Shown here piece after piece: positions 1-6,480 of a DNA stretch of 10,387 nucleotides. The number at the start of each line of letters is the position of its first letter. Position 1 is the first letter of the stretch. The notes under the pieces were generated by a model. It had not been told where the DNA came from and made no database searches. It saw only the letters and a list, made by a program, of their open reading frames with translations. Position numbers and translations under genes: made by a program. Source of the DNA: Massilia sp. (GTDB lineage Bacteria > Pseudomonadota > Gammaproteobacteria > Burkholderiales > Burkholderiaceae_D); NCBI GenBank assembly GCA_003484545.1, contig DNCF01000218.1:322-10708 (forward strand). Reading direction: 5' to 3'.

Positions 1-1128
1 GCCGGCGCCGTTCGGCCCGATCAGGCCGACGATCTCGCCGCCGTGCACCGTGAAGCTCATGTCGTTCACGGCGACCAGCCCGCCGAACTGCTTGCGCGCC
101 TTTTCTACCACCAGCAGCGGATACCCGGGTGCCGCCTTCGCCCGCTGTGGCAGCGCCGGTGCATCTTCAGGTGCCACCGCCGCCGGCCGTTGCGGCAGGT
201 ACTGGGCGATGAAAGGCCAGAGCCCGTTGCGGGCGCGCTGCAGCAGGATCACCATCAGAATGCCGAACACGATGATCTCGAAGTTCCCGTTGGCGCCGAT
301 CAGGGCCGGCAGCCAGCTTTGCAGCTGGTCCTTCAGGATGGTGAGCACCGCCGCGCCGAGGATCGCGCCCCACAGGTAGCCGGCGCCGCCGATCACCGCC
401 ATGAACAGGTATTCGATGCCGGAATTCAGGCCGAAGGGCGACGGGTTGACCGCGCGCTGCAGGTGGGCATAGAGCCAGCCGGAGACGCAGGCCAGCAGCG
501 CCGCCGTAACGAAAATGCGGATCTTCATGGCCGCGGTGTTCACCCCCATCGCCTCGGCCATCAGGGCGCCGCCCTTGAGGGCGCGGATCGCGCGCCCGGA
601 ACGCGAATCGAGCAGGTTGCGCAGCAGGATGACAAAGCCGAGCACCGCCAGCCAGATCATGAAGTACATGCTTTTGCCGGAACCGAGGTCGAGGCCGAAC
701 AGCGTGATCGGCGGGATGCCGGCGATGCCGTCGTACTTGCCGAGGAATTCCATGTTCCCGAACAGGTAGTACAGCGACAGGCCCCAGGCGATGGTCCCGA
801 GCGGCAGGTAGTGGCCCGACAGGCGCAGCATGATGGCGCCGATGAACAGCGCGCAGCCGGCCGTGATCAGCAGGCCGCAGGCCAGTCCCAGCCAGGGCGA
901 CAGGCCGTGGGCGGTGGCGAGCCAGGCGGTGGCGTAGGCGCCGAGGCCGACGAAGGCCGCCTGGCCGAACGAGGTCAGGCCGCCGACCCCGGTCAGCAGT
1001 ACCAGGCCGAGGGCGACGATCGCATACAGGCCGATGTAGTTGCCGAGGGTGATCCAATACGGCGGCAGCGGCAGCAGGCCGAAGGCCAGCGCGGCCAGTC
1101 CGAATATGAGCAGCGAACGGCGCGTCAT
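1..1128 (-). CDS. livM: LivM-LivG fusion: HAAT-family ABC permease joined to ATP-binding domain (partial, C-terminus beyond left edge)
   Basis: This is the inner-membrane permease half of a branched-chain-amino-acid-type importer, fused to its ATPase. The 376 visible residues read without a stop from ATG 1128 to the window edge. Residues 1-305 are a hydrophobic LivM permease with the conserved GLTSFGQAAFVGLGAY stretch (about 46-64) and the cytoplasmic coupling loop RAIRALKGGALMAEAMGVN (179-197). A proline/alanine-rich linker (about 311-335) leads into an ABC ATPase start (PLLVVEKARKQFGGLVAVND), ending in GPNGAG of Walker A (371-376). The start overlaps the livH stop as ATGA, with GAGGAGG just upstream, so the two are translationally coupled. 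No ATG or ribosome site lies in the linker, which supports a true fusion. The family transports hydrophobic amino acids, amides or related compounds; the substrate cannot be read from this gene. The remaining ATPase, and probably livF, should lie to the left. Confidence 0.93.
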   Translation of the reverse strand, partial: MTRRSLLIFGLAALAFGLLPLPPYWITLGNYIGLYAIVALGLVLLTGVGGLTSFGQAAFVGLGAYATAWLATAHGLSPWLGLACGLLITAGCALFIGAIMLRLSGHYLPLGTIAWGLSLYYLFGNMEFLGKYDGIAGIPPITLFGLDLGSGKSMYFMIWLAVLGFVILLRNLLDSRSGRAIRALKGGALMAEAMGVNTAAMKIRIFVTAALLACVSGWLYAHLQRAVNPSPFGLNSGIEYLFMAVIGGAGYLWGAILGAAVLTILKDQLQSWLPALIGANGNFEIIVFGILMVILLQRARNGLWPFIAQYLPQRPAAVAPEDAPALPQRAKAAPGYPLLVVEKARKQFGGLVAVNDMSFTVHGGEIVGLIGPNGAG

Positions 1129-2180
1129 GCTTCTTCCTCCTCGACCTGCGGATGAACGATCGAGCGCCACAGCAGCACCGGAATGATCAGGGTGAACACG
1201 ATGACCTCCTTCAGCGCGCTGGCGTAGAAGGAGGAATAGGCTTCCAGCAGCCCGACCAGCAGCGCGCCGCCGGCGGCCAGCGGATAGCTCGCCAGCCCGC
1301 CGATGATGGCGCCGACGAAGCCTTTCAGCCCCATCAGGAAGCCGCTGTCGTAGTAGATCGTGGTGATCGGCGCGATCAGGACGCCGCACAGGGTGCCGAT
1401 GATCGAGGCCAGCAGGAAGGCCAGGCGCCCTGCCTGGACCGTGCCGATGCCGACCAGGCGCGCGCCGCGCCGGTTGACGGCGGTGGCGCGCAGCGCCTTG
1501 CCCGACAGGGTGCGGTCGAAATACAGGTAAAGCGCGCCGATCAGGAGCAGCGCCGCCGCGATCACGACCACGCTCTGGCCCGAGATCGTCACCGTGCCGA
1601 TATTGAACACCTCCGTCCAGAACGGCGTGGTGCGCGAGCCCTCGGCGCCGAACAGCACCAGGCCGATGCCGAGCATGACCAGGTGCACGGCGACCGCCAC
1701 GATCAGCAGCACCAGCACCGGGCTCTCGGCCAGCGGCTGGAAGGCCAGGCGGTAGATCATCGGGCCCATCGGCACCACGATGGCAAAGGCCAGCAGCAGT
1801 TGCGCCAGCATCGGCAGGGCCGCGCCGTCCACGGTCCGCGCGGTCGCGTAGACCGCCACCGGCAGCAGCACGAACTTGAGAAAGGATGCCGCCAGCGCAC
1901 GGCCGGGCGCATGCTGGCCGGCCGGGCTGCGCACGGTGACGAAGGCCTCCTGCGCGAAGCTGGCGACGCCCAGGATCACCAGCAGGGTGGCGCTTTGCGG
2001 GAAGTGGCCGGCCTGGAAGGCCGCCATGGTCAGGGCGCCGAAGGCGACGAACTCGCCCAGCGGAATGAAGATCACGCGGGTGATCGAGAACACCAGCACC
2101 AGTGCCAGGGCCAGCAGCACGTACACCGCGCCGCTGGCGATGCCGTCCTGGGTCAGGATGGCGAAGATAGATAAATCCAT
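1125..2180 (-). CDS. livH: LivH-type ABC transporter permease
   Basis: This 351-residue inner-membrane permease partners LivM in a HAAT-family importer. The N-terminus (MDLSIFAILTQDGIASGAVY) and the following LALALVLVFSITRVIFIPLGEFVAFGALT are typical of LivH from Burkholderiales. Several hydrophobic segments follow, with the coupling loop GKALRATAVNRRGARLVGI at about residues 227-245 and a glycine-rich segment (FVGAIIGGLASYP, 288-300). It is somewhat longer than E. coli LivH, partly through residues 60-120. I place the start at ATG 2180 because family similarity begins there. The frame stays open upstream to a TTG at 2279, but that extension (MERGGPRGRGRPT...) is arginine/proline-rich and not membrane-like. 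The ribosome site for 2180 is weak (GGGGAG lies too far upstream). The acidic C-terminus (VEEEEA) is encoded by the same bases that form the Shine-Dalgarno of the next gene. Confidence 0.93.
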   Translation of the reverse strand: MDLSIFAILTQDGIASGAVYVLLALALVLVFSITRVIFIPLGEFVAFGALTMAAFQAGHFPQSATLLVILGVASFAQEAFVTVRSPAGQHAPGRALAASFLKFVLLPVAVYATARTVDGAALPMLAQLLLAFAIVVPMGPMIYRLAFQPLAESPVLVLLIVAVAVHLVMLGIGLVLFGAEGSRTTPFWTEVFNIGTVTISGQSVVVIAAALLLIGALYLYFDRTLSGKALRATAVNRRGARLVGIGTVQAGRLAFLLASIIGTLCGVLIAPITTIYYDSGFLMGLKGFVGAIIGGLASYPLAAGGALLVGLLEAYSSFYASALKEVIVFTLIIPVLLWRSIVHPQVEEEEA

Positions 2181-2248
2181 ACCGCTGCCGATGGGCGCGA
2201 CGGCTCCCCGCGGCACCGCCTGATACTGAGCGTACGGCGCCGTGGGCC

Positions 2249-2266
2249 GGCCACGCCCGCGTGGCC
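2249..2266. repeat. Perfect 8-bp palindrome in the livH leader
   Basis: GGCCACGC and GCGTGGCC are exact inverted repeats separated by two bases, so the livH leader RNA could form a GC-rich hairpin here (about 7 bp with a 4-base loop). On the livH strand it directly follows a purine-rich stretch (GGAGAGAGGAGG) that resembles a Shine-Dalgarno, but it lies about 70 bases before the chosen livH start. It has no U-run, so it is not a standard terminator. It could be an operator, an mRNA structure, or chance in GC-rich DNA. Confidence 0.4.
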
Positions 2267-2385
2267 CTCCTCTCTCCAATCGTTGTTATGGGCGGCACTC
2301 CAGGAATGGACCCGGCGCCGCCCGCTTATGCGTAGATGATATTCGAAAAACATTGAAAATCGACATTTTTTCCTGCCGAGCGGCC

Positions 2386-2391
2386 TATACT
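2386..2391 (+). promoter_or_regulatory. Probable -10 box (TATACT) of the binding-protein gene
   Basis: TATACT matches the sigma70 -10 consensus at five of six bases and lies 77 bases before the ATG at 2469, giving a leader of about 70 bases. No good -35 lies at the usual distance, so the promoter may need an activator. Confidence 0.5.
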
Positions 2392-2468
2392 ATGGCGTGT
2401 TCCCGCCTCGTTCGTCTTCGCTGGAATGGTTGGCGGCACCCACTTCAAAACAACAAAGGAGACTGGCA

Positions 2469-3641
2469 ATGACCGCAGCACCCCGTTTTCCTCTCGTCCG
2501 CAAGCGCGTCCTCGCGCTCGCCGCCCTCGCCACGCTGGCCGCCGCCAACGTCCACGCGCAGATCAAGGTCGGCGTCTCGATCTCGACCACCGGCCCGGCC
2601 GCCTCGCTCGGCATCCCGGAAAAGAACACCGTCTCGCTGTTCCCGGCCGAGATCGCCGGCCAGAAGGTGCAGTACATCGTGCTCGACGACGCCTCCGACG
2701 CGACCCAGGCCGTCAAGAACGCGCGCAAGCTGGTCTCCGAAGACAAGGTCGACCTCCTGATCGGTTCCTCGATCACGCCGACTTCGCTGGCGATGCTGGA
2801 AGTGGCGGCGGAAACCCAGACGCCGATGATTTCGATCGCCGGCGGTTCGCGCATCGTCGAACCGATGGACGCCAAGCGCCACTGGGTGTTCAAGACCACC
2901 CAGCACGACGGCCAGATGGCGGCCGCCATCACCCAGCACATGGCGAACAACGGCGTCAAGACCATGGGCTTCATCAGCTTCAGCGACGCCTACGGCGATG
3001 GCTGGTGGACCGAGGCGCAGAAAATGGCGGACATGCGCAAGATCAAGGTCGTGGCCAACGAGCGCTTCGCCCGCACCGACACCTCGGTCACCGGCCAGGT
3101 GCTGAAACTGGTCTCGGCCAACCCGGACGCGATCCTGATCGCCGCTTCCGGCACCCCGGCCGCCCTGCCGCAGAAGGCCCTGCGCGAGCGCGGCTACCGC
3201 GGCAAGATCTACCAGACCCACGGCGTGGCCAACAGCGACTTCCTGCGCGTCTGCGGCGCCGACTGCGAAGGCACCTTCATCCCGGCCGGCCCGATGCTGG
3301 TCGCCGCCCAGCTGCCCGACGCCAACCCGGTGAAGAAATCGGCGCTGGCCTACGTGAACAAATACACCGGCGCCTACAACAAGGACAGCCTGTCGACCTT
3401 CGGCGGCCACGCCTGGGATGCCGCCCTGCTGCTGCAGGAAGCGGCGAAGACCGCGGTGCCGAAGGCGAAACCGGGCACCAAGGAATTCCGCGCCGCCCTG
3501 CGCGACAGCCTGGAAGGCATCAAGAACCTGCCGGCCTCGCACGGCATCTTCAACATGACCCCGACCAACCACCAGGGCCTGGACCAGCGCTCGCAGGTGA
3601 TGGTACGGATCGAGAAAGGGACGTGGAAGTACGTGCCCTGA
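2469..3641 (+). CDS. livK: Periplasmic substrate-binding protein, LivK-like (Peripla_BP_6 type)
   Basis: This 390-residue periplasmic protein captures the substrate and delivers it to the permease encoded divergently. Residues 1-30 form a Sec signal peptide: RKR at 11-13, a hydrophobic core, then cleavage after NVHA before QIKVGV. The mature protein has the family pattern: IKVGVSISTTGPAASLG (32-48), VLDDASDATQAVKNARKL (71-88), the ligand-contact loops GSSITPTSL (99-107) and SIAGG (122-126), and SFSDAYGDGWW near 170-180. Cys262 and Cys266 are close together and may form a disulfide. ATG 2469 is chosen because AAAGGAGA stands 7 bases upstream and the signal peptide follows; an open extension to 2397 lacks both. 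A strong hairpin follows the stop. The family includes leucine/isoleucine/valine, amide, urea and aromatic-acid binders, so the ligand is undetermined. The gene symbol reflects family, not proven substrate. Confidence 0.93.
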   Translation: MTAAPRFPLVRKRVLALAALATLAAANVHAQIKVGVSISTTGPAASLGIPEKNTVSLFPAEIAGQKVQYIVLDDASDATQAVKNARKLVSEDKVDLLIGSSITPTSLAMLEVAAETQTPMISIAGGSRIVEPMDAKRHWVFKTTQHDGQMAAAITQHMANNGVKTMGFISFSDAYGDGWWTEAQKMADMRKIKVVANERFARTDTSVTGQVLKLVSANPDAILIAASGTPAALPQKALRERGYRGKIYQTHGVANSDFLRVCGADCEGTFIPAGPMLVAAQLPDANPVKKSALAYVNKYTGAYNKDSLSTFGGHAWDAALLLQEAAKTAVPKAKPGTKEFRAALRDSLEGIKNLPASHGIFNMTPTNHQGLDQRSQVMVRIEKGTWKYVP

Positions 3642-3655
3642 AGGCGGAGGAAAGC

Positions 3656-3678
3656 GCCCGTCCGGCTGCCGGACGGGC
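3656..3678. terminator. Perfect 10-bp hairpin between convergent genes
   Basis: GCCCGTCCGG and CCGGACGGGC pair perfectly around a CTG loop, 14 bases after the binding-protein stop. The other side faces the end of the minus-strand gene at 3754. There is no real U-run on either strand (plus: AATTCCC; minus: GCTTTCC), so it is either a weak intrinsic terminator, possibly bidirectional, or a 3'-end stabilising hairpin. Its position between convergent stops supports a 3'-end role. Confidence 0.65.
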
Positions 3679-3753
3679 AATTCCCGGAGGCGCGCCCTGT
3701 CTTCGGGAAGCGATGATTCGTGGGGCCGTGGCGGTGCGGCCCGTGGCGATGAG

Positions 3754-4683
3754 TCAGTTCTGGATCGACGCCAGCACGCCGTTCTCGAAATACAGGTAGC
3801 CGCCGTTACCGTAGACCCACTGCTCGAACACCCCGGACTTGTTCGTAGTCCGGTTCACACGCTGGGGCGTGCCCCAGGCCGATGCGCGCACCTGCTTCGG
3901 CGTCATTCCGAGCCGCACACCGCCTTTGCGCTTGATTTCCCTCAGCCTCTCCTGGTGTACGGCTTTCTCCGCTGCCTCAGCTTGCGCCAGCGCCGTGGCC
4001 AGGTTTGCCGCTAGCTTGCGGTCGCGGTCTTCCTTCGCAGCCGCCCACTGCGCTTCCTGCGCCTGCTGCGCCAGCCGTTTTTCCTCCGCCTCGCGGGCTT
4101 TGCGTTCCTGCTCCACCGCATACTGTGTAGCGAGCGCTTCCGGGTCTTCGATGAACAGGCGCGTATTCAAGAAATCCGCCGTTGCGGCCGGCGACCTGGT
4201 CAGGGCCTCGCGCTCGGCGCCCACCGGCTTGCCCGGCCTGTAGCTGCCGAAAGCCTCTTCGTCCATGAAGGCCCGGCTGCCCTCCTCGAACACGATGCGG
4301 TACGCGTACTTGGCTTCCATCGAGGCAAACGCGGGGCGCAAAGCGATGCGGTCCAGGACCTTGAAACTGGCGGTCGTGTTGGGACGCATCTCGCCGGCCA
4401 GTTCGAAGTGGCTCGCATACACCGGGTGCCGCTCCAGCCTCTGGTAGAACTTCGCTTGCATTTTCGACTCGCTGGGCTTGTACCAGAACGTGCGTCCGAT
4501 CGGATACCCGTAGAACGCGCGGCGTTCCGCCGCCTCATCGGCTGCCTTCGCCGCGACCGATGCTTCCGTCGTAAAAGTAATGGCGCGCTTGGCCGATTCC
4601 GCCGCCGCGCCCTCTTGCGGCACCTGCTGCGCAACAGCAGCCACCGGAAGCATCAATGTCAACAGCGCATTTGCATACCGCAT
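3754..4683 (-). CDS. Exported coiled-coil protein with SmpA/OmlA/BamE-like C-terminal domain, function unknown
   Basis: I do not recognise this 309-residue protein as a named family. Residues 1-18 look like a Sec signal peptide (MRYANALLTLMLPVAAVA, then QQ), so it is probably periplasmic; there is no lipobox cysteine. A central part (about 55-180) contains FYGYPIGRTFWYKPSESK and a likely beta-rich stretch. Residues about 183-252 are rich in Ala, Glu, Lys, Arg and Gln and should form a long coiled coil. The last 55 residues (GGVRLGMTPKQVRASAWGTPQRVN...WVYGNGGYLYFENGVLASIQ) follow the pattern of the small outer-membrane SmpA/OmlA/BamE-type or DUF2845-like fold, where GMT-x-x-x-V and a W-x-Y strand recur. 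The ATG at 4683 fits the signal peptide and lies about 20 bases after the likely transcription start; its ribosome site (GGTGA) is weak. An envelope role is inferred only from export and the C-terminal domain. Confidence 0.8.
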   Translation of the reverse strand: MRYANALLTLMLPVAAVAQQVPQEGAAAESAKRAITFTTEASVAAKAADEAAERRAFYGYPIGRTFWYKPSESKMQAKFYQRLERHPVYASHFELAGEMRPNTTASFKVLDRIALRPAFASMEAKYAYRIVFEEGSRAFMDEEAFGSYRPGKPVGAEREALTRSPAATADFLNTRLFIEDPEALATQYAVEQERKAREAEEKRLAQQAQEAQWAAAKEDRDRKLAANLATALAQAEAAEKAVHQERLREIKRKGGVRLGMTPKQVRASAWGTPQRVNRTTNKSGVFEQWVYGNGGYLYFENGVLASIQN

Positions 4684-4712
4684 CGTTTCACCAGCCGACT
4701 TATCAAAACTGC

Positions 4713-4741
4713 ATTGTGCGGACGGTATTGCACCTTGTCAA
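4713..4741 (-). promoter_or_regulatory. Sigma70-type promoter of the exported coiled-coil gene
   Basis: On the minus strand, a perfect -35 TTGACA (4741-4736) is followed after exactly 17 bases by CACAAT (4718-4713), which matches four of six -10 bases. Transcription would start near 4706, leaving a leader of about 23 bases before ATG 4683. The gene therefore probably has its own promoter and does not depend on read-through from the transporter upstream. Confidence 0.65.
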
Positions 4742-4852
4742 TTCAATTTCCCTCCAGCCAGTATGAATGCCTCGATCACAAGCGGTCGCTGCAGCGGCGC
4801 CTTGTCGCAGGTGATCGGAATGCCATCTCGGTTAACCCAGCAACAAAGCGGA

Positions 4853-4876
4853 AAAACCTGCGTCCGACGCCGACGC
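4853..4876 (-). terminator. Possible weak terminator after the MFS transporter gene
   Basis: On the minus strand, GCGTC and GACGC (4876-4872 and 4864-4860) can pair around a 7-base loop, followed by AGG and five T residues. It lies about 50 bases after the transporter stop. The stem is short, so support is modest. The rest of the 4684-4926 gap shows nothing else beyond the promoter given separately. Confidence 0.35.
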
Positions 4877-4926
4877 GCGGCGGGGACGAGGGATGCAGCC
4901 GCCGCCGAGTGTCGTGCGCCGCCGCT

Positions 4927-6243
4927 TTACTCCAGCACCCGGTTGCGCGACTCCACGTCGACCAGCGCGATGGCCAGCGCGCCGAGCGCCAGGAAGCCCG
5001 CCAGCATCGCCAGCGCCAGCGTGAAGTGGGTCGCCATCACCGGCGCCACGATGGCCGGCGCGAACAGGCCGCCGAAGCGCGCCACTGCGCCTGCCGTGCC
5101 CATGCCGCTGGCGCGCAGGTCGGTCGGATAGACCTCGGGCGTGAAGGCGTACAGCGCGCCCCAGGTGCCCAGCAGCGCAAAACTCATCAGGAGGGTCGAG
5201 CCGACCACCAGCGCGGTGGCGCTGCCCAAGCTGTAGAGCATGCAGCCCAGGGCGCTGAGCAGCAGGAAGCCGATCAGCGTGGGCTTCCTGCCCCAGCGTT
5301 CCACGCCGTAGGCCGACAGCGCGAAGCCCGGCAGCTGCACCAGCGCCAGCACGATCAGGAACTCCTGGCCGCGCATGAAACCGAAGCCTTCGGCGCTCAA
5401 GCGCACCGGCAGGTAGACGAACACGCCGTAGTAGGCGATCGAGATCAGCGCCCAGGCCGCGAACAGACCGACGCTGCGGCGCCGCAGCTCGTTCGAAAAC
5501 AGCGCCGACAGCCCATGCTTCACCGGGGTTTCCGGCTGCAGCGCCGGAATCGCCACCTGGCGGCCGTTGACCCGGGCCACGCGCTCGAGCACCGCGCGCG
5601 CCTGCTCCGGCATGCCGCTGCGGTTCAGGTACATGGGCGACTCGGGAATCGACAGGCGCAGCACCACGCCCACCAGGGCCGGGATCCCGGTCACCAGGAA
5701 GATCACGCGCCAGGCATCCTCGCCCCAGCGCAGCGCGACCAGGGCCAGCACCGCCAGCAGGATGGTGCCGACCGCCCAGAAGGATTCGAGCAGCACCAGC
5801 CAGCGCCCGCGCCGGTCGCTCGGCAGGAATTCGGCCATCATCGTGTAGTCGACCGGCAGCGTGCCGCCCACGCCGATGCCGGTCAGGAAGCGCAGCACCA
5901 GCAGCCAGGTGAAATCCGGGGCGAAGGCAGACGCCACCCCGAAGCAGGCGTCGACCAGCACCGCCGCCATCAGCACCGGCCGGCGCCCGATCCGGTCGGC
6001 CAGGCGGCCGAAGCCGAAGGCGCCGAGCAGCATGCCCACGAAGAACACGGTCCCGGTCTCGAGCGCCTGCGGCATGGCGATGCCGAAAGTCTTCGCGATC
6101 GAGGGCGCGGTGAAGCCGATCGACAGCACCTGCATGGCGTCTGCCATCCAGACCAGGCCGAAGATCATGAACAGGCGATACTGGAACCTGCCGACACCTG
6201 CCGTCTGGATCCCCTGCTCCACGGTCATGCTCGATGTCGACAT
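4927..6243 (-). CDS. Major facilitator superfamily transporter, SV2/NiaP-like metabolite:H+ symporter type
   Basis: This is a 438-residue inner-membrane carrier with the 12-helix MFS layout. Visible signatures are an acidic residue in the first membrane segment (WMADAMQVLSIGFTAPSI, 32-49), motif A between helices 2 and 3 (GFGRLADRIGRRP, 77-89), GIGVGGTLPVDYTMMAEFLP (122-141), the PESPMYL loop (200-206), the motif A repeat YGVERWGRKP (312-321), and PEVYPTDLRASGMG (369-382). These place it with SV2-like, nicotinate (NiaP) and aromatic-acid or sugar-acid proton symporters. The substrate cannot be fixed from sequence alone. ATG 6243 is preferred over an open extension to 6315 because GGTGGGGGAAACAGG precedes it and the extension has no membrane character. 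The gene has no same-strand partner within operon distance. BlaI lies divergently upstream, and the GH43 gene on the same strand ends about 650 bases upstream. Confidence 0.92.
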   Translation of the reverse strand: MSTSSMTVEQGIQTAGVGRFQYRLFMIFGLVWMADAMQVLSIGFTAPSIAKTFGIAMPQALETGTVFFVGMLLGAFGFGRLADRIGRRPVLMAAVLVDACFGVASAFAPDFTWLLVLRFLTGIGVGGTLPVDYTMMAEFLPSDRRGRWLVLLESFWAVGTILLAVLALVALRWGEDAWRVIFLVTGIPALVGVVLRLSIPESPMYLNRSGMPEQARAVLERVARVNGRQVAIPALQPETPVKHGLSALFSNELRRRSVGLFAAWALISIAYYGVFVYLPVRLSAEGFGFMRGQEFLIVLALVQLPGFALSAYGVERWGRKPTLIGFLLLSALGCMLYSLGSATALVVGSTLLMSFALLGTWGALYAFTPEVYPTDLRASGMGTAGAVARFGGLFAPAIVAPVMATHFTLALAMLAGFLALGALAIALVDVESRNRVLE

Positions 6244-6281
6244 CCTGTTTCCCCCACCTGTGCGGTCCTTGAATTCCGGCA

Positions 6282-6287
6282 ATTTTA
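6282..6287 (-). promoter_or_regulatory. Possible -10 box (TAAAAT) of the MFS transporter gene
   Basis: TAAAAT on the minus strand matches the -10 consensus at five of six bases and lies 38 bases before the chosen ATG. The -35 region at 16-18 bases is GC-rich and poor (CCCGCA-like). The rest of the 6244-6430 gap holds an imperfect hairpin (CGCCGAA 6374-6380 with TTCGGCG 6394-6400, 13-base loop) and no supported gene. Confidence 0.35.
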
Positions 6288-6419
6288 CCCCTTCCCGCCA
6301 GCGCTGCGGGGCCACCGGGTAACGCCGAGTGTGCAGAACATCGGCGGTGCGGACTGTGCAATGGGAGACATAGCGCCGAAAAAACTCCCGCCCTTCGGCG
6401 TCCGAGCGCCGGCCACCGC

Positions 6420-6445
6420 TTGACAGCAGCGATTACGAGTGTAAT
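6420..6445 (+). promoter_or_regulatory. Probable promoter of the BlaI-family gene
   Basis: A perfect -35 TTGACA (6420-6425) is followed by TGTAAT (6440-6445), five of six to -10, but the spacing is short at 14 bases; TAATCA (6442-6447) gives 16. Either -10 lies within the first operator, so bound repressor would block RNA polymerase. Confidence 0.5.
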
Positions 6446-6446
6446 C
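6431..6446. promoter_or_regulatory. BlaI/CopY-type operator 1 (GATTAC-GAGT-GTAATC)
   Basis: This is a perfect 6-bp inverted repeat around four bases. Its core TACGAGTGTA differs at one base from the TACA-NN-TGTA consensus bound by BlaI, MecI and CopY repressors. It overlaps the likely -10 region. Its centre lies 25 bases from that of operator 2. Confidence 0.75.
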
Positions 6447-6455
6447 ATCCATGCT

Positions 6456-6471
6456 GATTACAACTGTAAAC
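6456..6471. promoter_or_regulatory. BlaI/CopY-type operator 2 (contains TACAACTGTA)
   Basis: The core TTACAACTGTAA is a perfect palindrome arm pair around AC and matches TACA-NN-TGTA exactly. It lies just before the CGGAG ribosome site and 9 bases before the ATG at 6481. Together with operator 1 it is strong sequence evidence that the repressor controls its own gene. Confidence 0.82.
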
Positions 6472-6480
6472 GGAGCACCC

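Larger units (their letters stand above)
2181..2468. promoter_or_regulatory. Divergent intergenic control region between livH and the binding-protein gene
   Basis: These 288 bases separate two divergent genes of one transporter. Plus strand: TATACT at 2386-2391 is a good -10 for the binding-protein gene, but no -35 sits at 17 bases; the nearest (TCGACA, 2360-2365) is 20 bases away. Minus strand: TATCAT (2341-2336) is a possible livH -10, also with a poor -35, and would leave a leader of about 150 bases. An AT-rich block (2336-2372) lies between the two and contains AAAAT-CGAC-ATTTT (2356-2369). Weak -35 boxes on both sides would fit control by an activator bound in this block; that is inference. 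I see no convincing gene here. Confidence 0.5.

Noticed and set aside
43..2174. Two long plus-strand open frames (43-1155 and 1152-2174)
   Set aside because: Both are antisense to the liv permease genes, which have clear family motifs. Their translations are low-complexity and basic.
2153..2353. A 66-residue minus-strand frame upstream of livH, possibly a leader peptide
   Set aside because: It lacks a clear ribosome site and its sequence has no run of branched-chain codons as expected for attenuation. It also overlaps the livH start out of frame.
2426..3799. A 457-residue plus-strand frame overlapping the binding-protein gene
   Set aside because: It is a frame-shifted reading of the binding-protein gene, rich in Arg and Pro, while the other frame shows a signal peptide and Peripla_BP_6 motifs.
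6374..6400. Hairpin CGCCGAA/TTCGGCG as a terminator
   Set aside because: The loop is 13 bases, the A-run lies inside the loop, and no gene ends beside it; chance pairing is likely.
4408..6423. A 671-residue open frame on the plus strand
   Set aside because: It is antisense to the MFS gene and the exported protein, and its translation is rich in Gln, His, Arg and Ala without any recognisable domain. This is typical of shadow frames in GC-rich DNA.
4832..6448. A 538-residue minus-strand frame over the MFS gene
   Set aside because: It is a different frame of the same DNA as the MFS transporter and is Arg/Ala/Gly-rich. The transporter frame has the membrane segments and motif A.
6451..6480. Upstream ATG at 6451 as start of the BlaI-family gene
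   Set aside because: It lies between the two operators, has no ribosome site, and adds ten residues (MLITTVNGAP) outside the family domain.
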